DNA from: Puccinia triticina
Taxonomy: Eukaryota; Basidiomycota; Pucciniomycetes; Pucciniales; Pucciniaceae
Assembly (NCBI RefSeq): GCF_026914185.1
Contig: NC_070567.1
Location: forward strand, 2,320,001 to 2,384,000
Direction of reading: 5' to 3'
Length of the DNA: 64,000 nucleotides
Part shown: one piece after another, positions 22,374 through 33,652 of the stretch
How the letters are laid out: each line of letters starts with the position of its first letter
How positions within the stretch are numbered: the stretch's first letter is position 1
Notes under the pieces: model-generated
The model's database searches: none
Seen by the model: the letters and a program-made list of their open reading frames with translations, nothing else
What the model was told of the DNA's origin: nothing
Position numbers and translations under genes: made by a program

Positions 22374-22617
22374 CACTGCAAGAAAAAGTTGCGCAACTGC
22401 AAGCAGTTGACATGCAAGAGCGCTGGGGACGGTTGCTGTGCTACTCAAGCCTGTTTGAAGCTTGTGTTGACCAAGCTTCAATGCACAGTCACTGTGCATG
22501 ATTCACATTGACTGGGCAACAAAAGACTGTTGAGTGCTTGAGTGGAGTTAGAACAAGGGCTACACAGAAGCATCTCGCATGTCAACTGCCGTCAGTTGTG
22601 TGAGTTTTCTTGTAGTG
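22374..22617. mobile_element. CACTA-like MITE (TSD AGA)
   Basis: 244 bp with inverted ends CACTGCAAGAAAA and CACTACAAGAAAA, flanked by AGA (22371-22373, 22618-22620). The arms continue into further inverted sequence around GCAGTTGACATGC. CACTA ends and a 3-bp duplication are the hallmarks of the EnSpm/CACTA superfamily. Confidence 0.85.
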
Positions 22618-23905
22618 AGATCCACTCAATTCAAAATAAGCTCACTGATTTACCTAGATAGCAGTTAAAAAACCAAAGACAAGAACAAAGCCATTTTCCT
22701 TGCGGACACCAACTGTTGCTTATCCCCTGAGATCCAAAAATAATGGGAAAATAAATCTCATGAACAGATTGGATAACAGATTTCATATATTCTGCTTTGT
22801 TTTCAACAAGAAAACCAGGAGATAGACATCCTACTTTGTGTTTGAACATTAATCATGAAGAAGAGATATAAAGAAATGTGTATCCAAGTTCAAACAAGCA
22901 TATTCCACTGCTCCAAATACTGCTTACCCTTGGTATCCCAAGCTTGGTTTCTAGCTGGTTTTAGAATTGCTTTTGTACCTTGTTTTCCAAACTTCTTCTG
23001 AAGCTCAATGTTTTCCAAAGGCAAGCTTTGAATTTATTAGTGATTGGCCCTCTTTCAGAACTCCCACTATTATTTTCAACAAGATGAGAATAACATACAT
23101 CAAGGAGATGATTTATGCATTTTTTGCACAAAGCTGTGGTATGGTCAGTGAAAATTGAATACACAAATACAAAGAAGTGTGTTCATCATGGAGAATGCAC
23201 CCTTAGTTCCATAGATAACACTCCTGAAATATGCACCAATAGTGTTTTGGTCAAGACTCCTATCTGTATAAGGAATCATAAATTTGGATGAGATTTCCAC
23301 AATTGATAAGTCAAGAGTAAAATGGGCACAACAGCAAATGGTTATGCATAGGAAAGAATTATAGGACTCCTATGAATGACATGCTCACTTAAAAACACAG
23401 ATAAAGTAACTGGCAGTAAACATGTTCATCATGAAAACTGTCTAAAATGAAGATAAAAAGTGTGCAGATAAGGATAAATCCTACCCTTATTATTTGTCTT
23501 GCAATGGATGAAGAGAAACTGCTCCCTCTGAGCTTGCTGGGATCCTCTATTATCATTTGGTCTCACTCTACACTCTCTTGGCGCAAATAGTGTTGTTTAT
23601 TAGCATGTCTTTGATATTCCCAATGGAGGCTATGCCACAAGTGGCAAGGCTATTCTTGACAAAAATATTGAACCAATTAACTTTTGATTATAATCTGAAA
23701 GCCAAAATTCAAATTAAAAATGAGTGATCAACCTTTGATTCTTATTTGCTGCTTATTATGATCAATGACAGTTCCACCCATATATTCATGGATGAGTCAA
23801 TAGGATTGTGTTACAAACAAGTACAGGGGACACAAGTACATGAGGAGGGATGTAATTAGTAAAACCCAAGGATAGGAAAATATAAAGAAAGAGACAGACG
23901 TACAT
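22618..23905. other. AT-rich intergenic DNA
   Basis: I see no gene, TIR pair or tandem array that I can support here. Confidence 0.5.
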
Positions 23906-24244
23906 CTATGTGTCTGTATGTTTGTTATATACCCAGTCAAAAATCAGCAAAACAAGATAGACCAGAATAGTCAGGTTTCCAAGTTCTGACAAAGGTATTG
24001 CCTGGAGGAAGCTAAAGCTCATCGCCTCCCACGGTGAGTAGAAGATGCTGGTCGCTAGCGCAAGAAGCGTGATTGAAAGAAGAGACAACGGCGACTGGGT
24101 GGGCAGCAAGACAGCAGACTCGGAGGACGCAGAGCTGATGAGCTTGTGGATAGATACGTGTGATTCAGCCAGCTCTTGCCACGCCTTAAAAGCTGTTCTC
24201 CCACCTTGAACGCCGTCGCCTCTTTCTCTCCCACTCACATTCAA
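23906..24244 (-). CDS. Possible small membrane protein fragment
   Basis: A 112-codon minus-strand frame with a polar N-terminal part and two hydrophobic stretches (SLLSITLLALATSIFY and LTILVYLVLLIFDWVY) that could be membrane segments. No splice model extends it convincingly, and no family is recognised. It may be an exon of a larger gene, a relic, or chance. Confidence 0.25.
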   Translation of the reverse strand: MNVSGRERGDGVQGGRTAFKAWQELAESHVSIHKLISSASSESAVLLPTQSPLSLLSITLLALATSIFYSPWEAMSFSFLQAIPLSELGNLTILVYLVLLIFDWVYNKHTDT

Positions 24245-24729
24245 GCCAATTGCCTCGGCCCACCGTGCAGGAATCTCCTAGTTTGACTGCGCCGTTGAGT
24301 GTAGTTTGCTTAGGGAGGTCGAGGAGGAGGAAGGACGCAAGGACGCGGCAGGGGTGGAGTGGGACAAGGAAGCATACAAGAACATGCACGCGAGGGGGAG
24401 GGGATCTTTTGTAGCGAGCGAGCTTGCTGGCATGGCCAGGGAGACGGGCAGGATTCAGATCGGCTTCAGCATATGATTTATTGCGAGGGGGGTTGAGGGT
24501 AACCGGCCGGCGTTGGCTGAGGTCTGGCGCATCAAAACCGTTGAGGTGCGCCATTGGCCCAGCCCCCCAATTCTACACTCCTTCTGAGCTTCAGCCAATC
24601 GTCGGGGTCGAGGCAGTTGGAGAGGACAAGGGGGCAACAAGCAGGTCATATGTGTTGAGCGGCTGGCTCTGGGTCCCGGCCCGAGCAGGCCGATGGCCGT
24701 AAGTGATTTTGTAGCACTCTCAAGAACTG

Positions 24730-25090
24730 GTACTGGCCACCGACTATCAAAAGAGTGTGTATCTTGATGGCCGGTACCCTTGTTGACCGGTACCGGCCAT
24801 TGAGCGAGTGCACGCATAGATCCCTTCGATGGCTGGTCGGACCTCAACCTCTCAATGACCAGTCAGACTGGTCATCAGGAGGTTTCTTCCTCTCGGCGAC
24901 TGGTCTGTTTGGTCAGCGAGATTTTTTCCTCTCGATGACCCATTTGGCTGGTCAGCGAGGGAATTTACACATCTTGATGACCCATTGAGCTCGTCATTGA
25001 GGGGATTACACATCTCGATGACCCTAACCGGTCAGGTCCAGGGTCATCAAGATGAATACACCTCTCAACCTGGCCTGTACACAATTGGAT
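24730..25090. repeat. Palindromic tandem array (ACCGGTACCGG / GATGACC type)
   Basis: Degenerate units combine TGATGACC, GGTCA and GTACCGG with short spacers, such as GATGACCCATTTGGCTGGTC. They match in theme, though not in exact sequence, the arrays at 9570-10,080 and 55,060-56,250. Confidence 0.6.
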
Positions 25091-25260
25091 GGGTGTGTAC
25101 AGGCCAGTATTGTGTCTACCCAGCAGGGCTCTGGCAACACAGGTGGTGTCATTCCGAAGGGTGTGGCATGCAGCTGGTGGGCCAGGTCGGATACTTAAAC
25201 AGCATGGAGGAAGGTACTTGTCCCCCCAGGGGATCCGGTTTCGTCCCACCCCCTCCCTGA

Positions 25261-26092
25261 AGGCTCCCTACTCACTTGAGAGGCCCCTTCTTGATTTCAC
25301 AAAACAAAAAAAAATCAAACTTAATTAACAAAATTAAAAAAACTCAAACACACCAAAAAATTTCAACTCTTGAAAAAAAAATCAAAAAAAAAAAAATCAA
25401 ACAAAACAAAAACTTTGAAATCAAATAAAACCAAAAATTCACACTCAAACAAAATACAAACTTTCAACTACAACAAAAACATTTAAAAAACACAAATTTG
25501 AAACCCAAATTCTTTTTTGCCTGCAATTTCAATAAAATGCAGCATGAAACCATGAAGTCAGTTTCTGTGAAACTGTGGTTTTAATAAACTTGGATTCTGA
25601 CACACTTCCTATTGACTTCTGAAGAATTTATCAATTGTTTCCTTATCCACATCTGACTCACATCAGACCCAGAACAACATAAAATTAGACTCTGTCACTC
25701 TCTGGAGAGTGTGTCAAAGTCTCCCCTGGCGTGAGCATGGTTGGGGGCTTGGGGCGGGTACACGGGTACAGGGTCATTTGTTCACCAAAAACTGACGCCT
25801 GGCACCACCTGGTGGGTGTGAGGGGTGCCAGGGACCATATTGGGTTAGGGGTTAGGGCAGTTTTTTTTTTCAAAAAAAAAAACTTGGCAAGGCATACAAT
25901 ACACTGTATTGGCACCAGATGCACAGTAAATTTTATTGGTATGTATTGGATGCATGATAAATTGCATTGCATTTATTGTACCATGTGGGCCTTGTCAGCA
26001 ACTATTAAAGAACTTGTTTTGGAATTTATTGCTGAAGAAAATTTTGGTGAATAGGGAGCTGTTGAAAAACAATTCTGGTTTCTAATGAATGA
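25261..26092. other. A-rich low complexity and a short inverted repeat partner
   Basis: 25,300-25,500 is A/C-rich simple sequence. 25,693-25,748 is the inverted partner of 21,041-21,094 (shared core CACTCTCCAGAGAGTG). No gene is supported. Confidence 0.5.
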
Positions 26093-26242
26093 GGCCCCGT
26101 TTGGAGCCAATATAATTGCGCGATATAATCTGGAATTTTGTGACATCTGATCAAGTTTTGGCAGACCTGATCAGATGTCACATAGGATGTCACGCAAAAA
26201 AACTCATATATTGCCCGGATTATATCGGCTCCAAACGGGGCC
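26093..26242. mobile_element. PIF/Harbinger-like MITE (TSD TGA)
   Basis: 150 bp with perfect 16-bp ends GGCCCCGTTTGGAGCC, flanked by TGA (26090-26092, 26243-26245). It has the same GGCCCCGTTTGG start as the foldback element at 60,347. Confidence 0.88.
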
Positions 26243-26966
26243 TGAGATCTATGAAGCAGATTTTCTGTTAGTCTTGCTGAAATGAGTGGAATATTGTAAA
26301 TTTTGACGCAGGTGATGTGGTTTTTGTTGTCCATGGCAAGTTGTCTGGGTACTGGGATCAACAGTTGGGTAAGATGTGTTTTACTGGACAAACTAGTTCT
26401 GATGTATGGATGATCACACACACAAGCATTAACCGGTGAGGCTTGGATTAACTTGGAATATTTTGAATTCAAAACAATTGTGAATCATTGCCTATATGCA
26501 CAGTGGAAAGCCACCAGTTGGGGAAGTATTGAGACCTGAGTGCTAAAAAATCAATTCTTTTTGATGATAAACAATGGGGGGGGGGGGTTCCAGGATTTAT
26601 GATATGTACGCTACAAGATGCAGGCAAACAAAGCAGCTATTTGGCTCAGCAAAATATTGATGCTCCTCCTTAAGGCCAAGGAGGTACAAGCAATAGCACA
26701 AAAAAATAAAAAATAAATAAAAAAGAGTAGGGAAAGCACTGGCACTCAGTGTAGAAGTCTCTCCTATGTTATCCCCCCTCCACAAACAGAAGGACTCAGT
26801 TAAGTTAGAATCTGAGCTACCCCCAGCGTTGACCTGCCTCAGCAGTCAAATTTAGGGCCCAATTATCAAAAAGTTTTGGGATAATTTTGGTTTCAAATAA
26901 GTTTGGGATATCTTTTTCTCAAAACAACCCAAACCACCTTGATGATGTGGTAGAGAATAACGATTT

Positions 26967-27345
26967 GGACCCGGGTACGGTTGGCACCCGGGTACCGGGT
27001 CTATTTTTTGCCCAAATCAGGGACCAAGTACCGCACCCGGCACCGCCTGGCGGGTACCAGCGGTACTTATGGCGGGCACCGGCGGTACTTTGTGCCTTTT
27101 TCTCACGGGCTTGGCGTAAGGGAATGGGGACACCAATTCCCCACAGTCCAGCTCGCCGAGAGGTATGTCTCTTGGCGAGCTGGTTAATGTCCAGCTCGCC
27201 GAGAGGTCTGTCTCTTGGCGAGCTGGTCAAAGTCCAGCGCGCCGAGAGGATTACACACCTCACGGTGAGCTGGGCTTTGACCAGCTCGCCGAGAGGATTA
27301 CACACCTCTCGGTGGGCTGGGCTTTGACCAGCTCACCGGGAAGAA
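26967..27345. repeat. GGTACCCG island followed by a CAGCTCGCCGAGAGG palindromic array
   Basis: 26,967-27,085 is dense in GGGTACC and GGCACC. 27,145-27,345 is a tandem array in which CCAGCTCGCCGAGAGG alternates with its complement around short spacers. It resembles hAT subterminal arrays elsewhere in the window, but I found no matching terminal repeats. Confidence 0.6.
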
Positions 27346-28403
27346 TATCCAGCTGCTGCACAGCAGCACCCCGTCGTTCAAATGCAGCACAGAAAGAGAC
27401 GGAGCCATTGCATTGATTCATTAATGCTAGACTGTGCATGCAATGGCAACTTGATGTCGAAGGGGATGCATGATGGAGAGCTGCGCAAGTCTAGTCTAAA
27501 GTAGATGCTGGGCCAGAAAAGCTTTGCCTGGGGCTTGTCGGCGATTCCGTCTGCTCAACAAGGCCGGTGCTTGCCAGGGAAGGATGGGGTGATTGCTTGT
27601 CAGGGGGGGACCCTTGCTTGCTAAGAGCACGCCTGTTATCTGTTCTTCTGGATTTGGTAACGATTTGCGTGTGGCTCTGTATATTAATGGAGCTCACCTG
27701 TGCCGGAAACCCTGACAGCATTCACATTCACTGGAGTGCGGGCTCCTCCGAATCAATATACATAGAGCCTCAAAAGCCCAAGTTCCCTGCGAAATACCAG
27801 AAGTTTCAGGTCTGGGTTGACATCTGCAAGGGTTGCAGATCGGACGGAAAGTAATCCAATGAACACTGACAATCTGTATATGAACTCCCAATATTGAAGC
27901 AAGTTCACCCGTTTGCCATCCAGGCTCTGTGAAATGTCGAACAGGAGGCGATTTCATTTCATTAGGGAGCACTGAAGTCAAGTAAGACTCGTTGTAAGGA
28001 CGATGTAGATGCTAGGGAACAGGCCATGGAGGAGACGAGTGGGTTGTTGTGGGATTAGAATTATATGAAAGAGGCAAACAACCCTTTGATTGCTGGGACC
28101 CGAGACCACCCAATGACCAATCAATTAACTTGTGGATGTTGGGGATGGCAACAATCGTTCTGGAACACCATTAAAGTTTTGTTTGAACGGACAGCAGTTT
28201 CAAGGCGACAGCTTGGTCACTCCAGTTTACATAATTCTCCCCTGCCGGCTGCATAGGCCACCAATGAACTCCCATGGCAACGAACTGATATATGTCATGA
28301 GTGTTCCCCCGAGGAGCTGACCAAGACAATACATCTTCTCTTACCCTATCTCACCACATCTCATCATCAACAACATTGCCAACACATCTCAGGAAAAGCA
28401 AAA
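27346..28403. other. Upstream region of the two-module secreted gene
   Basis: A short plus-strand frame near 27,660-27,853 contains CAGNPDSIHIHW and VWVDICKGC but could not be placed in a gene. The last about 100 bp before 28,404 is C/T- and CA-rich and ends in AAAAGCAAAAATG, suitable as a 5' UTR. Confidence 0.35.
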
Positions 28404-29816
28404 ATGATTTCTGGTAAATTCTTATTCATTGTGATCAGCTTATTGGCCCACAGCTTTCCATACCGCGCCCAGCCTCAAGTCCCTTTGGAATGTTCAAATA
28501 ATCCAGTGAACCGAGACAATTGTAAAGCGTAGGCCAAATCTCTTTCAAATTTTCTCCTTTCTGTTCCTTTATGATCAATATTCAAGCAACTGTTGCCACA
28601 TTGGATTGAGCTGCATGGGTGTGTTAGCTTATCTAATTTTGAATTTTTATCTGAAACAGAGCTTATGCAAGCATTCAGTATAGTGGTGACGCGGTTACTG
28701 CAGGGGAAACAACAATTGATGTCTATGCTGGAGACTGCCGTGTAATTTTTGTTTTTCCAATCTGTAGGAATAATTATGGACTGTATTGAGATTTTTTTTT
28801 TCCATCAGATTATTGTTAAATCCTTTAACACAGGGTAAGAAAAGCTTCCTCTTCCTACTAAATGAATCCCTGATTGCAGTAGCTGGTGATTCTGTATTGA
28901 TAAAGCTTCCAATTGCCTTGCTTACCAGCGTTTCCACAAGGAAGGACATAGAAAGAGCCATAAATGACATGTTTATTGCATGTCCTCCTTCTCAAGCTGT
29001 ATGTAATTTCATTTATTGAAATATTAGTTTCTTTACCAAAGTATCTGAGCAGCTTGAAGATTCAATTTTTTAGACTGGATACAATATAAAGGAACACTTC
29101 TCAATTTCCATTAGCAGGATTGATCCTGTTTCAACTCCATATTTTACTCAAAAAGTGCAACTTGGAATTCCTGCCTGTGGTGTTAAAAAATATCTAAAAA
29201 AGGGCTCAATTAAACCAGAAGATTGTGCAAAGTTTGTTGCTTGAAATTTGGAAGAAAACAAAATAATTATGTTTTTGTTTTTTGTCTGATTACTGCTGAT
29301 TGAATTATTAGGGCCGTCCCTCCTGGTAAATCAGACTTCTATATTTCAGGTCAATCTGGCACATGTTTGGTAAGTCAATCTATCCCAAAATCAAACTTCA
29401 AAATATCCCATATCAATCAAGTTGCTCATTATCCTTTTTAATTATAAATTTTACATTATGTCACATTAACAATTTCACATGAATAGGTTTTTGTTGTATC
29501 ACTTAACGGAAATGGTCTTACAATGTTAGTCTTTGATCAAAATTATCTGCAAAGTCAGTAATTTGCTGTTCTAATATTTGAATGACTGAATTTTTCTACT
29601 ATTATATGTCTGGGGAGCAGAGATAAGAAACATTTAGATATTATGCAGCGAAAAATCCAAAATAAATGCAAGACCAGTGTAAGTCAAATTTTGTTTGATA
29701 TGCATAGACAAATAGTTATTAACATTCAAAAATCTCAACAGAGTGGTATGTTGATGGAGACTGGGGGCGCCTTTGGCCTTAATTCCAAGATAGTGATGGA
29801 ATTAGGTCCCAAATAA
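28404..29816 (+). CDS. Two-module secreted cysteine protein, candidate effector, Hce2-like pattern (nine exons, 240 aa)
   Basis: Exons 28404-28528, 28660-28741, 28809-28834, 28929-28998, 29074-29231, 29312-29369, 29487-29557, 29621-29678 and 29742-29816 join through eight GT-AG introns with no stop (723 nt). An N-terminal signal peptide (FLFIVISLLAHS) is followed by two modules of four cysteines each. Each module has a Cys; an N/D-E/D-Cys site; a G-D/T-Cys site before a beta-like strand; then a helix with a final Cys. Introns fall at equivalent places and phases in both modules, which indicates internal duplication. The order resembles the Ecp2/Hce2 fungal effector domain, but this is pattern matching, not a search. 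Exon 3 (26 nt) is the weakest part of the model. Expected to be exported; its target is unknown. Confidence 0.68.
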
Positions 29817-29879
29817 GTTAATAAAAGATATCAAAGCATCTGTGATTCTACCCCCTCAAGATCATACTCCCAACTATTA

Positions 29880-32258
29880 AGTCAGCCTTAGATTCAGTGT
29901 AGCTGACCTAAAGTCTGCCTTTCTCATTTATTTCTACATGAAGTGTCTCATAAAGCTTTAAGCTCAGCTTTTAGCCTTGTTTTGAATTCAGATTCTGTTT
30001 TCTCATGCAATTTCAAACAGAGTCTTTACTGAATACTTTTCAATAGCTCAACTACTCCATAGATTTTTTTGTGTCTCAAAGCCGGCACACCCCATCATGT
30101 AGATGTAACAGAGCGTACCACCCATGAAAAATTCAAAAAATTTCAAATTAAGCATCCCTCATGCAGCTGGAGGATACATAGAATTCAGAAAACCAGAACC
30201 ACACACTCAGAAAACCCAGGATCACCAACCAAAGGCCACTATACTCCCAGTACTCTTCCATCACAGCAACGGTGAAACCATTACAATACATGTATTGGAA
30301 TGGCTGTTACAGTGCATTGTAATCAGCAAAAAATCCATATATTTTTGGAAATTTGTAGCGCATTGCTGTGCCAATGCGCTACCTCTGCAGTGAATTGGGT
30401 TTGCTGATCTTCATTTTTCAGTGCATGGAGCATTCTTGGCCAGCCACTACAAATACACTGTAGCTTAGTGGCCGGCTGATGCGCTACTGCTTCAATGTAG
30501 CAGCGCTTTTTTAAGATACACCAACGTTGTAACCGCTGCGCTGCGCTAAAAAAAGCGGTCATTTAGCGCAGCGCAGCGGTCATACCACTACATCCCAGAT
30601 GAATTGAGCGGAAGCTGTTGAAAAAACCCCTGCGCTAATTGCTACGCGCAGTGGTTGACCACTACCTGTCAGATTGTGAAACCTAGCACGGAGGAATTCT
30701 TAAACTGTAAGCTCCTCTTCTCAGGGAACCCGTGCCGCTGTTGATGAGACGAAACAAGCCACATCCCAAAACTGACCATGTACAATAAAAAAACCCATTT
30801 ACCGCAGCTTTGGCAGGCGTTGTCTCAGCCCCTAACCCTGGCCCCTGGCCAGGTGCGGCACCAATTGGTTCTGAACCCTGAGCACCTCAGCAAGAAGGAA
30901 TTCCCAATTCACTGGGCCTCTAACCTGTTATTACAGTGAAAATCATCTATAAAAGAGGACTGTTGCTCAGCCAAAAAGCTTACTCACTCGTCCCATCTTT
31001 CCACTCTCAGCACTTCCAGCTCTTTTGCTCTACCAATTCCAGTGCTTCTGCAATCCACAGCCTTTAAAAATAAAAACCAAACAAAACACTAAAAATTGTC
31101 TTGATTTCTCTCCATCTTGCTTGTTTTTACAAATACTTTTGGAACTCCTTACAACTTTGTTAATTCTCAGCCTAAAGGCACTACACCACAAACTCAAGAA
31201 CTCGTGCTTCCTTAATAATTTCATTCAACCTCACACCTTCCTCCTTTACCTTAACCAATTTGCCTATCACTCCTTCTTGCGCTACTAAAAGCTTGTTAAA
31301 CCCATTCCTAAATACCTCACCTGTCACAAGAAGCTCCTGGTCCTTTTTACCCTTGCTCTTAGGTAAGAGCAACCGTTGTTCTTCTCACAAATCTTTCTAC
31401 ATTCACATGATCAATTTCTTATGAAATAAAAAACTCTTAGTTCTTCTGATTCTTGCACTACCCACCCAGGGCAATTAGTGATAGCGCAGCGGAAGCGGAA
31501 ATCTGCTACGCTATCCGCTAATTTAGCGGATAGCAGAAGTTTACTGTATGTTAAACCTCTTATCTAACCTCGTTTAAGCCATCTTTTTTCTTCTCTTCCA
31601 AACCGCTGCGCTAACGCTGAAGCGCAGCGGTTCAGCCCTATGTGACCACTTTTTTTAGCGCGCTAAAAACATCATTTTTTTCCAGGAAAAATAAAAACGT
31701 GGTTAGCGCAGCGGTCTAGCCGCTGAGTGCAGCGGCACAAAAACCCTCTGCGCTAAACAAAGCGCAGCTGTTACAATGTTGGATGCACAACTGCCTGCTG
31801 CAAGTACATTTAGCGCAGTGGTTTCAGTGTTGATCACAGGCACCAGGGATATTGACAGTTAGTACCCTCTTTCACTGAACCTAGTTTATCTCACAGTGAA
31901 ACTCTGTGTATCTTGACTGTTTCTCTCTCATTTCTCTTCTTCATCAAATATCATCATGTCATCCCTTATCAAACCTAGACCTAGTCTAAAAATCAGGGCT
32001 GATTAGTTCTACTAATTTGGAATCCTCCCACCTTTTCCTGGGTGTGTGGAGAGGCTGTTGCACTAATTGCTCTAGCACAGCTAGTAGCCAACTTTTCCAG
32101 GTTGGGAATTAACTTGGTATCCATCAATCACCAGAATTAAAGTTTTAGAGCTGATCCTTTTCTCTTCTCTTTTCATCATACTTCTAGTTGTATTTAATTT
32201 TCCATTGAAATACAATTAGAAATCCCCATTTTCTTGTGTCCTGTTTTCACTTTAATTG
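29880..32258 (+). repeat. LTR family A copy 3, split by a TIR element
   Basis: 29,880-30,259 and 31,840-32,258 together match family A LTRs (530-1495; 34,713-35,631), starting near GTCAGCCTTAGA. The element at 30,267-31,832 interrupts it and a MITE cuts its 3' end at 32,259. Its 3' boundary and TSD were not resolved. Confidence 0.75.
30267..31832. mobile_element. Non-autonomous TIR element with 7-bp TSD and TAGCG arrays, copy 2
   Basis: 1566 bp. Ends are CAACGGTGAAACC and, right end read inward, CAACACTGAAACC, flanked by a perfect 7-bp ATCACAG (30260-30266, 31833-31839). The uninterrupted target is visible in the sister LTRs (GTCACAGGCGCC). Subterminal parts (30,350-30,660; 31,480-31,830) are arrays of AGCGCAGCGG and TAGCGC in both orientations. 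The middle has a TATA-like CTATAAAAG (about 30,949) followed by C/T-rich DNA, but no supported gene. Same family as 8387-9078. Confidence 0.85.
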
Positions 32259-32456
32259 GGGTGTTCAAAGTTGTCTTGCATAAAATCATAACCCCATAAA
32301 ATCATAAAATTCTAAGCTGAAAAAAATATGTTCCACCCAAGCACTCAAATTTAGAGCAATATTTCTAGAATCATACATATGAAATCATCACTTGAAAGTT
32401 TTATGATTTTGTGATTTTATGTATTGAAAATTTTATGATTTCAACTTTGAACACCA
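32259..32456. mobile_element. TA-type MITE, TGGTGTTCAAAG family, copy 1
   Basis: Inverted ends GGTGTTCAAAGTTG with an AT-rich interior of ATAAAATCATAA motifs. The right flank TA is visible; the left end is mutated (TTGGGGTG). The family is defined by the intact copy at 58,918. Confidence 0.75.
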
Positions 32457-32763
32457 TAAATGTACATCTCCTGACTATGATTGAACAAGACTTGTATCAT
32501 GACTTCATGCACTAATTTGAGCGCTCCAAGGGTGTTGTTGAGAGAAATATTGTTTGGCAAGTACACAAGGTGATATCAAATCACCCAACCTGGACAGCAA
32601 GCCAATAATTACCAATTCTCAACATGGGCCTGACTCACTGACGGTGTTAGCTTGCTCATTTTGACAAGCCGTTGTCAGTAGAAGAGTCCTCCTTGAATAG
32701 GGTTTGACCTTTGTTCAAGGCAAAATGATCTTGTTTGCATGTCCAATGCAATACTATCAGCCC

Positions 32764-33031
32764 TAGGGATGTCATATGGCACCTGGGTACCTGTTGCAGG
32801 TGCAGGTACCCCCCCCCCCCCCCCAAATTTTCACTAATTCTTGACAACCGTACCCGCCGGCGGGTACCTGAAACAACAGACAGGTAACCGCCTACAGGCG
32901 CCGGGTACCTGCCTCAAATTTCACTAAGAATGGACACCCGCAGCTGCACCTTCTACCTGTTGGTACCTGTCAGTGCATACCCGCCCACGGGTGCTGGGTA
33001 CCCGCAAACAGGTACCCTTTTGCCATCCCTA
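32764..33031. mobile_element. hAT MITE rich in GGTACC (TSD 7/8)
   Basis: 268 bp. Ends begin TAGGGATGTCA and TAGGGATGGCA. Flanking octamers are ATCAGCCC (32756-32763) and ATCAGCCT (33032-33039). The interior is composed of GGTACC, CGGGTACC and CTACCTG repeats plus a C-run, and nothing else. Confidence 0.82.
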
Positions 33032-33039
33032 ATCAGCCT

Positions 33040-33652
33040 GCTCACTAGGGCCAAATTTGGTCAGCTGGATATGCCATGACACTCGACACAACTGTCATGC
33101 CAACACAATTTGTTGGCTGTGGTCAGACCAACCTCAATCTGACCTATCCTTGGTGTTGACCTGCCTCTGCAGTCAAATTTAATGTGGCAGGCAGGTAAAG
33201 CCAGACTGCTTTTTGACATTGCAGCTGGGCCAACACAAATATGGATTCAGATTTGAGCAGTGGCTTACTAGTACAGCAGAAGAAGAGCTTAGAGCATTCA
33301 AATTTGTCAGGTTAAGTTTGTGAGAATTTCAGTCTAGGTGGACAGGACCAACTCACAAAGTGGTGAAGTGAATGCAAGCTCAATTAGCTGCGGTGCATGG
33401 TAAGCAAAGCTCAACTTTGTCTGAAGTTCAAAAGAAAGCACTGTGCGGGCCGGAAAAACTGATTACATCTGTATTGATGAAATCAGCCAAGACCAATAGT
33501 AGCAAGACCAGATCAGTGAACTTTCCTGATCCATAATCACTATCTCAGCAAATCACGGCCAATACCAATGGTAAGAAGCTTGATTGATTCAGAGATAGTT
33601 AATAAGATGCAAACAAGCTAATGCTGCATCTAAAATACCTAGACAAAGCTCT
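33040..33652. other. Intergenic DNA
   Basis: No supported gene or element. The phrase GTTGACCTGCCTC(T/A)GCAGTCAAATTTA near 33,155 is also seen near 26,829, so part of it is a dispersed repeat. Confidence 0.4.

Noticed and set aside
28404..29816. KP4-type killer toxin
   Set aside because: Cysteine number and spacing per module do not fit KP4; the Hce2-like order fits better.
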